A stretch of 47,704 nt of DNA from a virus: positions 1-47,704 of IMG/VR virus record IMGVR_UViG_3300021090_000037; one strand, 5' to 3'. Both the position numbers and the translations under genes were made by a program. Under the pieces are notes generated by a model. The model saw only the letters and a list, made by a program, of their open reading frames with translations, ran no database searches and was not told where the DNA came from. This document shows, piece by piece, positions 39,248 to 47,704 of the stretch; position 1 is the stretch's first letter; each line of letters starts with the position of its first letter.

Positions 39248-40080
39248 TACACACCTCCGGAGAAGAGGGGATTCCTCTGCGGAACCTGCGGCTGCCCCGC
39301 TCCAAACATGGAGGTGAGAAGCGCCTCAAGTGAGTTCGGGTCCGCGTGGAAGGAGGGATTTGGGGAAGGAACTGGCGGGTGCATTGTAGGAGCCCTCGGC
39401 GTCGGAGCTATCTCCGGGTTGTTCGGAGCAGGCGGAGGTGCCGGCGGGGTAGACATCCTATTCCCCATGCCTTGCGCCTCCTGCATCATCGGAGGAACCT
39501 GCGTCATTCCCTGCGACTGGCCTGGACCCCGGATCATATTCGCGAGGATCTCCTCATCCGGGCCCCCCTGCTGGAAGGGATTGCGCTCGGGAAGATCCAT
39601 CGTCGTGGGCATTTGCGTAAAAGGAGAGCCCCCCATCGGAGCCTCCGTCGTCCCGCCTCCCATCGAAGGACTTGGCATCCCTCCGGAGAACATGGACATG
39701 AGCGCCTGCGCCATCATGGAGAGAGGGTCATCTCCCGGAGCGGCCATATCCCCTTTCGTCCCTTGCACTGCTTGCTGCTGAGGTACCATCGCGTCGTTCC
39801 TTGTTCCCGTATCGAGTTCAGCTGTGGCCCGATTTCTCGGAGGAGGGGGCTGCTTTCCCTTCGGGGGCTTTCCAAAGATACCCTCTACCTCCCCCCGAGA
39901 AGCTCCCGGTTTGCCCATTTCCTGCATAAGGAGGGGGATATTAATGAGCGGGCCAGTTTGATTTGGACCAGGGACGGTTATATAGTCCGCCTGTCCTGGT
40001 CCATAGGTTTGATAGCTCTCTGGCCCCCCAAAAAGGCTGTAGAACTTCCCCGGATCGCCGGAGCCCTTACCCGCAACCAT
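39247..40080 (-). CDS. Pro/Met-rich virion protein
   Basis: 277 residues, dominated by Pro, Met, Gly and Gln (MMAQALMSMFSGGMPSPSMG, PPAPPPAPNNPEIAPTPRAP). It carries LPERNPFQQGG and ends PQRNPLFSGGV. Its N-terminus is more ordered (SLFGGPESYQTYGPGQADYI). Overlaps both neighbours by one base. A flexible virion protein near the tail or internal core is likely; function unknown. Confidence 0.7.
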   Translation of the reverse strand: MVAGKGSGDPGKFYSLFGGPESYQTYGPGQADYITVPGPNQTGPLINIPLLMQEMGKPGASRGEVEGIFGKPPKGKQPPPPRNRATAELDTGTRNDAMVPQQQAVQGTKGDMAAPGDDPLSMMAQALMSMFSGGMPSPSMGGGTTEAPMGGSPFTQMPTTMDLPERNPFQQGGPDEEILANMIRGPGQSQGMTQVPPMMQEAQGMGNRMSTPPAPPPAPNNPEIAPTPRAPTMHPPVPSPNPSFHADPNSLEALLTSMFGAGQPQVPQRNPLFSGGV

Positions 40081-40397
40081 TACCTCCCCGCGAGGAGCTG
40101 CGCGAACGTCGGCAACTGCGGCACATTTGCCCGCCTCTGCGCAGCCGCGTTGAGCGCCGGATTGATCGTGTCCTCCATACGCTGCAAGAAGGGCAACTGC
40201 GTACCAGAAACACCTCCAGAGAACACGGGCTTTGTCGCGGAGGGAGGGTTGACCGCCTGGAACGCCTTCGCGCCGGCGGCGAGGTTTCCGCCTATGCCTC
40301 CCCCCGTTCCCGGAGCCGGCGCTTCCCCCAATCCTCCCGGCCCTCCCGGTCCGCCGAAGGCATTTTGACCCAGAAGCATTTGAAGAAATTGATCCAT
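40080..40397 (-). CDS. Small Gly-rich virion protein
   Basis: 105 residues: MDQFLQMLLGQNAFGGPGG, a Gly/Pro stretch, then KPVFSGGVSGTQLPFLQRME and a helical Ala/Arg end. Shares FSGGV with the tail of the preceding (277-residue) product. Likely belongs to the same assembly. Function unknown. Confidence 0.65.
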   Translation of the reverse strand: MDQFLQMLLGQNAFGGPGGPGGLGEAPAPGTGGGIGGNLAAGAKAFQAVNPPSATKPVFSGGVSGTQLPFLQRMEDTINPALNAAAQRRANVPQLPTFAQLLAGR

Positions 40398-40406
40398 TTT
40401 CGCCTC

Positions 40407-41195
40407 CTACATAAATGCGAGCATTGCGGCGATGCCACCTAGCCCCTGCATAAGAGGGTTGGATTGTGGCTGCGCCCCTGTCACGGTCCCGGTTGTCCCT
40501 CCCCCAGGGGTAGCAGCGCTCGCTCCGAGGAGTTGAAGCCCGAGGTTGAAGGGAAACATCTCCTTATCGAACTCTCCCTGGTCCTGTTGCTGGGTAAGAG
40601 CCCGGCGTTGCGAGCCCACCGTGTCCTGCGCGACCTGGGGGAATAGGGAGGCGGATTGAGTTTGAGGGGTAAGGGCTATCCCCTTAAGCATGGCGTCGAG
40701 ATTTTGCCCATACGCTGTGTTGAGGAGCTTGTTCGACGTATCCCCAACCGCCGTCTCGTAGGTCGAGGCTGCATAATCCCCGGCCTGTTTGCTCTTTGAG
40801 GAGCCCAATGCACCGGCCTGGATCGCTCCACCCCTCACACCCGGCATGACGACCTTTTGGAAATTCTCCGTAAGGGGCCTAACCGCCGCATCTACAGCAC
40901 CTTTAAGGTAAGGATTGCTGTCCAGGTTCATCACATCGCCGGACGTGAGGAAATTCGTGGCCTTCCCCGCATTTCCAGCGAGGGTTTCGAGATCCCCCCC
41001 CGGTGCAGCCTTGGCGAGAACGCCTTCTTGGCTCTGCGTCTGAGCCGGATCGAACCCCGGGACGGAAGGAGGTGTCGGCGTGTTAGTCGTCGTGGGCTTT
41101 ATCAGCCCCATCGCCGAGTTCATCAACTCCCTTTGTTCCGGGGAGAGTACCTGCTGCGTCGTCTGCGTTACGTTCGACGTTTTCGGAGGATTCAT
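40407..41195 (-). CDS. Virion protein with Ala-rich core
   Basis: 262 residues. A Thr/Pro-rich start (TSNVTQTTQQVLSPEQRELM), then a helical Ala/Gly core (VMPGVRGGAIQAGALGSSKS, YAASTYETAVGDTSNKLLN) and a Gly-rich C-terminus. Such proteins precede ejection-protein genes in podoviruses. It overlaps the preceding gene by 113 bases in another frame. Exact role unknown. Confidence 0.68.
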   Translation of the reverse strand: MNPPKTSNVTQTTQQVLSPEQRELMNSAMGLIKPTTTNTPTPPSVPGFDPAQTQSQEGVLAKAAPGGDLETLAGNAGKATNFLTSGDVMNLDSNPYLKGAVDAAVRPLTENFQKVVMPGVRGGAIQAGALGSSKSKQAGDYAASTYETAVGDTSNKLLNTAYGQNLDAMLKGIALTPQTQSASLFPQVAQDTVGSQRRALTQQQDQGEFDKEMFPFNLGLQLLGASAATPGGGTTGTVTGAQPQSNPLMQGLGGIAAMLAFM

Positions 41196-41616
41196 TCCTT
41201 ACCTCTTTGATTAAGGAGATCTGGGCAAATTCATATCCAAGAGGTTTGAGAAGCTTGCCCCACGCTGCTCGCCCGTTCACGTAGACGTAATCCGCTTCGA
41301 TCATCTCGGCGAAGAGGTCAATTCCGGTGAAGAATTTCTCGACGTAGCCTGCTACATTCCACCCTCCACACCATACGACCGTTATGATCTTCGCCCTTGG
41401 CGCACAGGCGACTTCAGTGAGGGCGAATATCTCAACAATATCGCCATCTCCGCCGATCCAGAGCTGGTAGATTTCATCCTGGACCAGATTGATAACGTCG
41501 GTGGTGGTGAGGAGCGGTAGCCAAAGCTCCGGATGCCTTTCTAGAACAGCCTGAAGTCGAGGGAGATAGGGTTGGGCCTCAGATACGTCAAGAATTTTAA
41601 CCCAAGTTTGCGCCAT
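41083..41616 (-). CDS. GNAT-fold-like late protein
   Basis: 177 residues. KLLKPLGYEFAQISLIKEV and YVYVNGRAAWGK resemble the C-terminal helix-strand of GNAT-like proteins common in phage virion operons. The IVEIFALTEVACAPRAKIIT region is the central strand pair. An acetyl-CoA loop is not evident. The last 38 codons overlap the 262-residue gene in another frame and are acidic. May be a chaperone-like or virion component. Confidence 0.65.
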   Translation of the reverse strand: MAQTWVKILDVSEAQPYLPRLQAVLERHPELWLPLLTTTDVINLVQDEIYQLWIGGDGDIVEIFALTEVACAPRAKIITVVWCGGWNVAGYVEKFFTGIDLFAEMIEADYVYVNGRAAWGKLLKPLGYEFAQISLIKEVRNESSENVERNADDAAGTLPGTKGVDELGDGADKAHDD

Positions 41617-41634
41617 GTTCTTCCCCTCCTTCCT

Positions 41635-42039
41635 CTAATATTTACGTTTAAGGTAGAGCTTAAATGTTAAATCCAACGATATGTTAAGTCCCGACGAAGG
41701 CTTACCTACAACGGGTTTTATAAAAGTCATCACGTTGCTAATTACAAAGAGGGTGTTATTGTTATATACACCAGCTCCTCCCGTTACATTAATAATTGGG
41801 ACGTTGAAATTTATCGGAGTCTCCTCCTCGGTCGAGGCCCAGCTATGTCCAGTTGGTGTTGGGTCTGAACCTGCTTTAACCCCTGAAATTTGAGATATAT
41901 ATGTATCCCAGCCGGTGCAATCGAATTCTTGGCCCTCATCCCCCATATCTACGCTGAGAGGTTTGATAAGGTTTGGCCACGTCAAGGTGATGACGCCGCT
42001 TTTCTTATTAAGAGCTATCGCATAGTTGATTATAGACAT
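41635..42039 (-). CDS. Beta-rich structural protein
   Basis: 134 residues, mostly beta (GVITLTWPNLIKPLSVDMGD, INFNVPIINVTGGAGVYNNN, LNISLDLTFKLYLKRKY). AT-richer than most of the operon. It overlaps the preceding gene by one base. A tail or fibre-associated protein is probable from place. Confidence 0.68.
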   Translation of the reverse strand: MSIINYAIALNKKSGVITLTWPNLIKPLSVDMGDEGQEFDCTGWDTYISQISGVKAGSDPTPTGHSWASTEEETPINFNVPIINVTGGAGVYNNNTLFVISNVMTFIKPVVGKPSSGLNISLDLTFKLYLKRKY

Positions 42040-42341
42040 TAGCCTAACCTATTCCATGTTGAGTTGTAGAAACAATAGATGCCTTTGTTGTCCCCAGGGT
42101 TAACTCCTGTTCCGAGAGGGTCCCAGCCTACGCTCTCATTTAGCCCTGGGTTAGGGATACCGCTCGCAAATGCGATAAGTCCTTCACGAGGTTTCGCTGG
42201 TGCCGTATATAACTTCTTTAAGAGTAATCCGTCCGCTCCGAAATTGAAAGCGCTCTCAAGGGCACGCTTAACGTCCTCGAGCCACTTCACAACAAGGCTC
42301 AGATCACTCCGGGAGGGCGCAGGAGGAAGCTGGATCGGCAT
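42039..42341 (-). CDS. Small tail-associated protein
   Basis: 100 residues: an N-terminal helix (RSDLSLVVKWLEDVKRALES) and a C-terminal part ending YCFYNSTWNRLG. The ending resembles the tail-end of virion proteins that describe a position (VGWDPLGTGVNPGDNKGIYC). Overlaps both neighbours by a base. Unassigned. Confidence 0.65.
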   Translation of the reverse strand: MPIQLPPAPSRSDLSLVVKWLEDVKRALESAFNFGADGLLLKKLYTAPAKPREGLIAFASGIPNPGLNESVGWDPLGTGVNPGDNKGIYCFYNSTWNRLG

Positions 42342-43939
42342 TAGTTATCTCCCAGGGGCTGGATATCTACATCATAACCGGAGATCTCAGCTCCCGGATC
42401 GAGGGTATAGTGGAGAGCGGGAAGGCGAACGTTGAGCGGGTCCCCTGGTGGGTCGATAAAGTTGAACTCCTGCCCAGGGGTGAAGGTCACGGGGGTGAGG
42501 TAGGTCGGATCAGTCCCGATTTGCGGACTTCCCCCGAACTTGACCGCCACAGGACCCCCGGTCACCTTCGGCCAGAGGCGAGTAACAAGGCGATTTTGCT
42601 GATAATCAAGGAGTGGGGCTCCTTCCCTGTCCTGCCCGATGATTGCGAGGGCAGTTCTCTCCACAGTAGCGACGAAAGGCGTCCCATTGAAGTCAGTTCC
42701 TAGATCACCTTGGAGGAGATGGGTGTGGGATTGGTCCGCGAGGATGAGTTTCCGCCGAGATTCATCCTGATACTGAAGCGGGCCGACGTTGTCGTAGGTT
42801 ATGGAGGAAGAGAGGCTATCGTAGGTCGTTGTCGACGGAGCTTCGACCACCCCCGTAGCTCCATGCACCGCAACTACATCCCGGAAGGTGATGGTGTTCC
42901 TCCGATAGTTCCACACAATCGCGAGATTCGGCACCTGCATACCATTTTGCGGGTAGCAAAACCACACCTCATCCTGCGCGGGATTGTCCACAACGAAGGA
43001 GGCTTTGTAAAACTGGGGGTCGATGTCCGCGTTGAGGAATTTCCGGATCTTTTTATCCACGACGCTCGTGAAGTTCTGCCCGTCGAAGAAGCCGAGATCC
43101 TGTCCGTTATTCAGGAAGTGAACCTGCGTCCCGTTCATCGGGAGAGTTAACGGCGTAACACATCTCTTAGCTAGAATTCCCGCCGTCTGAAGCTGCGTGT
43201 CGAAAGACATAATAAGCTGCCCTCCGATATGCCTCATAATCCAGGTACTTTCCGCCTTGTAGATTATGAACATGTCCCGGAGAGTCATCCCGTCGACGAT
43301 TTCACCCGAATTCACGTCGGAAAGGTCGAACTCAAGCGCATCGACAGCTGGGTCGGTCTCATCCCAGGAGGTCGGAAGCACCCCCGGCTCCGCACTATCC
43401 GACACCAGCACCCTATGCGGGCGAACGTCACCAGGGGCGGAGGTGTTCAAGGCGACGAGGTAGTTTTTATACGACCTAACCACCTCGGCTTTAAGGCTCG
43501 CCGGCCATGCGGGAAGGTCTGCGAAGTCCGTGACGAGGGATATCGTCCCCCAATACTGCGGCGTGTCGTTCCCGTTGTTTAGGATGGGCACTCCCTGGAA
43601 GATCGTCGAGTTCCAGTCCTCCGGGGCGTCGGCGATGTAGTTCGTAACGCGAGAAAGATCTGCATGAGCGCCCGAATTGTAGCCATAGATCTTACTCCCA
43701 GCTCCGATAGCGGTCGCATAGATCCAGAACGACCCCGCCCCGACCTGCACGTTCGTGACATGGGCTGGCGCACCGGAGGGAGGCTCCATAACCTGTGCCT
43801 CTCCCGTGAACCTGACCGCTTTATTGTCGATGAAACGAACGTTTCTCGCGTTCGTCCAGGCTTCCGGGGGTTGAGCATGGTCGGGCTCGTCAGACACGAT
43901 GCCATGCCGGGCGATATTTGCGACAGGGATAACCGGCAT
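42341..43939 (-). CDS. Tail nozzle/stabilisation protein (P22 gp10-like)
   Basis: 532 residues. Opens MPVIPVANIARHGIVSDEPD, PEAWTNARNVRFIDNKAVRF, and has a beta-propeller-like body (VRSYKNYLVALNTSAPGDVR, RDMFIIYKAESTWIMRHIGG, QVHFLNNGQDLGFFDGQNFT, VPNLAIVWNYRRNTITFRDV). This is the signature of podovirus packaged-DNA stabilisation or nozzle proteins. It would close the tail and retain the DNA. Location between collar fibre and small tail genes agrees. Confidence 0.8.
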   Translation of the reverse strand: MPVIPVANIARHGIVSDEPDHAQPPEAWTNARNVRFIDNKAVRFTGEAQVMEPPSGAPAHVTNVQVGAGSFWIYATAIGAGSKIYGYNSGAHADLSRVTNYIADAPEDWNSTIFQGVPILNNGNDTPQYWGTISLVTDFADLPAWPASLKAEVVRSYKNYLVALNTSAPGDVRPHRVLVSDSAEPGVLPTSWDETDPAVDALEFDLSDVNSGEIVDGMTLRDMFIIYKAESTWIMRHIGGQLIMSFDTQLQTAGILAKRCVTPLTLPMNGTQVHFLNNGQDLGFFDGQNFTSVVDKKIRKFLNADIDPQFYKASFVVDNPAQDEVWFCYPQNGMQVPNLAIVWNYRRNTITFRDVVAVHGATGVVEAPSTTTYDSLSSSITYDNVGPLQYQDESRRKLILADQSHTHLLQGDLGTDFNGTPFVATVERTALAIIGQDREGAPLLDYQQNRLVTRLWPKVTGGPVAVKFGGSPQIGTDPTYLTPVTFTPGQEFNFIDPPGDPLNVRLPALHYTLDPGAEISGYDVDIQPLGDN

Positions 43940-43949
43940 TGATGCCCTC

Positions 43950-44948
43950 CTAGTCCGTTTTGATGATCCACTTAACGTTCACGTTACGCGGACGCGTTTC
44001 ATTCCCACCCGCAGCGACAGTCGTAAGAGTCGACTGTGACTCAACTCGCGTTGCACCGGAGCCGGTAGGGGAGGAGGAAAGAATTGCGCCGGGGAAATCA
44101 TGGGTATGGGAGAAAAACTGGTGCCCTTGCTTCGTGCCGACATTAGCTCCGACTGTTGAGTCACCTCGATCGGTACGAGAGGCGCTATCGGGGTCTCGAC
44201 TAGACCCAGGGTCCATACCCCGCAGGAATTCGCCTCGATAGTCTGGAAGGGTGAAATGGGTACCATCTGCCGCGCCGTACGTCACACCGAGAACTATAAA
44301 GAGATTTGGGAAAGAGGCGCGAAGAAGGGAGGAGCCATCACACTCCAACCAGCCTGAGGGCGGTGTTGCCGTCGGCCAAGCAACTATCGACCCAATAGGA
44401 GGGGAGAAGGCAAATCCCACCGTCTTAGGGGAGTCATCAAGGAGGACAAGGGACTTTCCCACGTCCGTTGCGACTACCGCAGGGATAGGATCGGTCTCAA
44501 TAACCGCTTTCCCGTTTTGCTTGTAATACCAAACGACCTTATTCGCCGTCCCTCCGCCACAGAGGACAAGCATAAAATCCCCGATCGCGGTTGTGATGTT
44601 AGCGCCGGAGGGGAGTTCAAGATTGGTCGCGTGGTGTGTAAGAATTCGAACGGTGGAGAGGCGAACAAGCTTTTGCTGCCCCGCCACACCGGAGGCGAAG
44701 CCGGTTATCGTCGTAGTCCCGAGGAGGTTGGTCGAGTTTGACGCAGCCGCCCAGAGGGCTGGAGTGGCGGAGTCGGCCACGTCAACCCTCGCTTGCTCAA
44801 GGTATTTTGCAAGCGTTACGGAGGGAAAAGATGCCTTCAGGACGGCTTTAATCAGCCGCATATGATCGTCCGCTTGTTTGAGCTGGTCGCTTCCCGGAGG
44901 GTTCGCCGTGACAAGATCTTCAAGAAACGTTGCGCTTTCGAGAGCCAT
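43950..44948 (-). CDS. Collar-domain tail fibre protein
   Basis: 332 residues. N-terminal segment MALESATFLEDLVTANPPGS with QADDHMRLIKAVLKASFP is the common adaptor of short fibres. The phage collar domain is at about 190-260: PIGSIVAWPTATPPSGWLEC, PDYRGEFLRGMD and GTKQGHQFFSHTHDF. The end GGNETRPRNVNVKWIIK is also typical. It is a receptor-binding or fibre candidate and starts one base after the adaptor gene's stop. Confidence 0.88.
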   Translation of the reverse strand: MALESATFLEDLVTANPPGSDQLKQADDHMRLIKAVLKASFPSVTLAKYLEQARVDVADSATPALWAAASNSTNLLGTTTITGFASGVAGQQKLVRLSTVRILTHHATNLELPSGANITTAIGDFMLVLCGGGTANKVVWYYKQNGKAVIETDPIPAVVATDVGKSLVLLDDSPKTVGFAFSPPIGSIVAWPTATPPSGWLECDGSSLLRASFPNLFIVLGVTYGAADGTHFTLPDYRGEFLRGMDPGSSRDPDSASRTDRGDSTVGANVGTKQGHQFFSHTHDFPGAILSSSPTGSGATRVESQSTLTTVAAGGNETRPRNVNVKWIIKTD

Positions 44949-45614
44949 TTACTGAGTCTCCCCCATAGCCATGCGGCGGTTAGCGAGTTGACGGGCAAGG
45001 GTATGATCGGTGATGGACTGAAGCGCCGAGCCCTTTTTCTGCTGGAAGTACTGCATGGCCGTGGCGTCCCGGATTGCATGGGCGTAGTTCTCTCCGGCCA
45101 TACCTATCAGGACCCACGGGGCGTATTTTAGCCAACGGTTCTCGTCGAGGCCGTCATCCATTAACTCCTGCTTTTGGTAGTAGATCATCTTGTAGGTGTA
45201 GGATAGGTCAGGAGTCGGAAAGATACGAAAGTAATCACCGGTGAGAGCGTAGGCGAATTTGAAGCTCGTTCGGTTTGAGGCAAGTTCCGCCGTTGTCATG
45301 CGGGAGACCGTCTGCCGGAGATCATCCGCATCGTATTTGTTGAGGAGTTTTTCCCCTCCATCAGGGAGTTGGAGCCACAGGGCGTCCTCCTCATACTCCA
45401 ACATGAAGTCGGTGGGGAGGAGGATGCGCTCCTCATCGGGAGGGGAGGAGACGGAAGACCTTTCAGTCAGGAGGAACCAGGGGAGAGGTTCAACTGGATA
45501 GGTCGTTTCAATCTGCTCCTGCGCATCCTGGATGATTTCGATAATCGTCGCATCGCCGGTTTGGCGAAACCCGCACTGACGCTTGATGATATTTACAGCT
45601 CGTTGAAGATTCAT
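44949..45614 (-). CDS. Head-tail adaptor (P22 gp4-like)
   Basis: 221 residues. MNLQRAVNIIKRQCGFR, then EIIQDAQEQIETTYPVEPLP and PWFLLTER resemble the adaptor proteins that bind the portal and begin the tail. FRIFPTPDLSYTYKMIYYQK is typical of the family. It overlaps the 600-residue gene by four bases and precedes the collar fibre. The family call is by pattern. Confidence 0.8.
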   Translation of the reverse strand: MNLQRAVNIIKRQCGFRQTGDATIIEIIQDAQEQIETTYPVEPLPWFLLTERSSVSSPPDEERILLPTDFMLEYEEDALWLQLPDGGEKLLNKYDADDLRQTVSRMTTAELASNRTSFKFAYALTGDYFRIFPTPDLSYTYKMIYYQKQELMDDGLDENRWLKYAPWVLIGMAGENYAHAIRDATAMQYFQQKKGSALQSITDHTLARQLANRRMAMGETQ

Positions 45615-47413
45615 GTCTCCTCCGTCCAGGTATCAGAGATAGGGGGCTCTTCTGTCCAAGAAGAGGATATAACCGGGGCCTCGCTCCAGGAGTCGGAAGC
45701 AGGGGAAGACTCCTCCCACACCCAATGACGATGGGGGGAAAGGATAGCGTCAAAGCCGGAATACGAGAACAGGCCAAAGTCGGCAGGAAGAGTTATCCCT
45801 TTAGATAGGCCTGCGTCCTGACCAGTATAGGTGAACGACCCGAAGGCAGCAGAGATTTTAAGGTCTTGACGTAGGATTGCAGCTTGGCCAGAAAGAGTAT
45901 AACTTCCCTGCCCAGCGGTTAGAACTCTTCCAACAAATAGCCCCGCCGTCTGTCCTGTGTACGTAAACGAGCCTACGTCAGCGGCAATCGATATTGCACC
46001 GGAGGCAACTTTGAACGATGCAACGTTGAGGGCTTTGGTATCGATCCCGGCAGTTACGCCAACGTCATCTGACTGGATACTTCGACCATTTTCCAGTGCT
46101 CCGGACCAATATGACCCAGAGGACATAACCATAGTGGTACTGTCAAATACGAGGTCAATATCCTCCGACACCCCAGTCCAAACCGTCGTCATGTCATCGA
46201 GATAGGCACGTCCGAAGGTCGCGGCGATCATAACCCCAAACCGAGGGACATCAACGCTTACGCTTACGACCCCATCTCCGCCGATTTCGATAATGCTATC
46301 CTGGTCGTAGATAGGAGAGGCTGTATCTGACCCCGTAATTCGATAAGCGTCGAGGCCGTGGATGTGACCGTTAACCGCCGCGCTAGTGCTCCAGGTTACA
46401 ACGATATTCCCCGAGGTTCCTGTTGGGACGTTTGCCCACCAGAGGCTCGATACGACGCCCTCTACCGGGTCGTTTTGTTGGTTGATTAGCGTCGCCGCGA
46501 CACCACCAATTGTGATGCTATTAACCACACCGACGCCATCTCCTGCAAGACCGCCGACACCAATGGCGATAATACGGTCGGCATTTGCTGCGCCAAAAGG
46601 AACAGAGGCGGAGGTTGTAGTGAAACCCAAAGTACTATCGGTCTCACCACGGGCGAGAAAGGAATGCTTTACGCCGGCAGGGTTATCAACAGATTGTCCA
46701 GTAGAGGGGAACGATCCGACGTTTGCCTTAACGTTGAACTTCGCACGGAAGGCTCCGACGATCGTTACCCCCCGAGCAGAGAGCGCGGCAGTCCAGTTGA
46801 AAGTCCCCGTCGCGCCGGCAGTGGCTTTAATTGCGGAGGATATTGCTAGGCCAGCGTCACTTCCTCCCGTCGAGCCAACATCCGTATGCTCAGTCCAGTC
46901 CGCCTGCGCCGGATCAGTCGCGCGAGCATTGGAGGCGCAGGGGTTAGTCGCGCCTCTCGCCGCACACTCCGCCATGATGAGGAGTTCATCTTCCTCAACA
47001 GTCGTTATTGTCGCGGTAGATTGGGTGACGCTAGCTGCGCCAAGGGTAGAAGAAGAGGCTTGATCGAAGACGGGAACGCCTCCATCCGTGCGCCGATAAG
47101 CGAGAATTGCACCTCTTGCAATATCGGCTGCTCCCCACGCCCATCCGAGGGCAGGAGCCGAACCCCCTCGAACGATATAGTCCATCCGGCCGGAGGCGAT
47201 GGAGGCAGTGGTATTGACTGTGTTATTCCCGGAGGCTTGGGACGCGACGTTTGTCCAACCTGCCGGAATTGTTGGGACCGCAGCGGTACGGGAGACGATG
47301 CAGGCGACCATAAGGTCACCCGACGCAACGCCCGCCGGCTCAGCGAGGGTAAGCGTCCCCGCTGCGGTTATCTCGGCCTGCGCCCCGACAGCTACGAGGG
47401 ACCATAGGGACAT
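45611..47413 (-). CDS. Repeat-containing virion surface protein
   Basis: 600 residues. Two beta-sandwich-like domains (about 1-215 and 235-460; both with a GDGV/IxIGG-type pattern and an ASGDLMVACIV/ADRIIAIGVGG strand), then a VGSFTYTGQ-type motif repeated about five times (near 225 and 470-565; e.g. GSFPSTGQ, GSFTYTGQ, GSYTLSGQ, GLFSYSG). The C-terminus has a Trp-centred repeat (SDSWSEAPVIS, SSWTEEPPIS, DTWTEET). Such repeats occur in phage surface adhesins. Role in host binding is inferred. Confidence 0.72.
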   Translation of the reverse strand: MSLWSLVAVGAQAEITAAGTLTLAEPAGVASGDLMVACIVSRTAAVPTIPAGWTNVASQASGNNTVNTTASIASGRMDYIVRGGSAPALGWAWGAADIARGAILAYRRTDGGVPVFDQASSSTLGAASVTQSTATITTVEEDELLIMAECAARGATNPCASNARATDPAQADWTEHTDVGSTGGSDAGLAISSAIKATAGATGTFNWTAALSARGVTIVGAFRAKFNVKANVGSFPSTGQSVDNPAGVKHSFLARGETDSTLGFTTTSASVPFGAANADRIIAIGVGGLAGDGVGVVNSITIGGVAATLINQQNDPVEGVVSSLWWANVPTGTSGNIVVTWSTSAAVNGHIHGLDAYRITGSDTASPIYDQDSIIEIGGDGVVSVSVDVPRFGVMIAATFGRAYLDDMTTVWTGVSEDIDLVFDSTTMVMSSGSYWSGALENGRSIQSDDVGVTAGIDTKALNVASFKVASGAISIAADVGSFTYTGQTAGLFVGRVLTAGQGSYTLSGQAAILRQDLKISAAFGSFTYTGQDAGLSKGITLPADFGLFSYSGFDAILSPHRHWVWEESSPASDSWSEAPVISSSWTEEPPISDTWTEET

Positions 47414-47423
47414 TCATATTACC

Positions 47424-47561
47424 TCACGTTGCCTGAATTATCCCGTTCGTCGCGTCGAAGTCGACCGTGAAGGTCTCACCGGAGGCTAAGGTAGGTGAGG
47501 AGCCGTAGTCCCACCAGCCGACGAGAGCGTCGTTCGCATGCGTATCGTCATACAAAACGGC
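47424..47561 (-). CDS. Structural protein, C-terminal 45 codons (continues from 1-279)
   Basis: Second part of the junction-spanning gene. Reading on from base 1 gives AVLYDDTHANDALVGWWDYG, then SSPTLASGETFTVDFDATNG and IIQAT before TGA at 47424-47426. The closing GWWDYGSS and TVDFDATNG strands are hallmarks of this conserved small virion protein. Bases 47562-47704 duplicate 1-144, with a one-base loss that breaks the frame in that copy only. Confidence 0.85.
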   Translation of the reverse strand, partial: AVLYDDTHANDALVGWWDYGSSPTLASGETFTVDFDATNGIIQAT

Positions 47562-47704
47562 GTATTGGAACGGTCCAAGGAACCGGAGGCGGTGAAAACC
47601 ACATCCGAGCCGACGGCTTTATACGTCCCGGACGTCTGCGCGGAGGAAGAGATGGTCGTTGCGGTCCCCCCCGTCGTATACCCATTTCCGTTCGCGATCT
47701 GGGT
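47562..47704. repeat. Terminal direct overlap, right copy
   Basis: 143 bases equal to 1-144 except for one missing G near 47580. In this copy the structural gene would shift frame just before the GPFQYAV segment; the left copy does not. It is best treated as an assembly overlap and removed when the genome is made circular. Confidence 0.9.

Noticed and set aside
39346-40368. 340-residue plus-strand ORF
   Set aside because: Opposite three Gly/Pro-rich virion genes; Arg/His-rich low-complexity translation typical of a shadow frame.
1-47704. tRNA genes, retroelement (diversity-generating) cassette, integrase or attachment site
   Set aside because: I looked for tRNA-like cloverleaf segments in gaps, reverse-transcriptase motifs, and tyrosine or serine recombinase motifs and saw none.

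Overview
The window is a complete tailed-phage genome, most likely a podovirus. The last 143 bases (47562-47704) repeat the first 144 with one base missing, so the contig is a circle of about 47,561 bp opened inside a gene. I see no integrase, lysogeny repressor, RNA polymerase, tRNA or CRISPR array, so a strictly lytic phage relying on host transcription is the simplest reading. The GC-rich coding style, an amidase endolysin without a wall-binding domain and a spanin-like membrane protein suggest a GC-rich Gram-negative host; that is inference. Podovirus morphology is inferred from a P22-like set (long portal, head-tail adaptor, nozzle protein, giant internal virion protein) and the absence of tube and tape-measure genes.

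Layout: one divergent control region (about 10.95-12.0 kb) separates two transcription blocks. The late block runs on the minus strand from 10944 leftwards, through the circle junction, to 31740 (about 27 kb). Its order is small terminase, a small PD-(D/E)XK protein, spanin-like protein, amidase, small proteins including a holin-like one, large terminase, portal, scaffold, major capsid, capsid-associated proteins, the junction-spanning structural gene, repeat-bearing virion protein, adaptor, collar fibre, nozzle, a row of Gly/Pro-rich virion proteins and a 2124-residue internal protein. Lysis genes therefore sit between the two terminase genes.

The early block runs on the plus strand from about 11.6 to 31.69 kb. 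It starts with roughly twenty small, mostly unrecognised ORFs joined by ATGA-type overlaps (12-20 kb), interrupted by one zinc-finger gene on the opposite strand. A replication and recombination module follows: ExoX-like DEDDh exonuclease, Cas4/RecB-like nuclease, Sak4-like ATPase, a putative ssDNA-binding protein, a ParB-methyltransferase fusion, a UDG-exonuclease-PolA protein, an HD phosphohydrolase, the separate PolA catalytic half, and a DUF3987-type ATPase/helicase. Two AT-rich HNH homing-endonuclease genes are inserted in this module.

The most unusual points are: (1) an intergenic stretch (15012-15159) that folds into four perfect nested helices around a multiway junction, an apparently uncatalogued structured RNA; (2) a family-A polymerase split between its NIP motif and motif A with an HD gene between the halves; (3) a 33-nt hairpin element found beside the early block at 11286, 14333 and 31702, always 7+19+7 nt; (4) a duplicated C-terminal scrap of the methyltransferase beside a homing endonuclease; (5) two divergent promoters sharing the -35 box TTGCCC.
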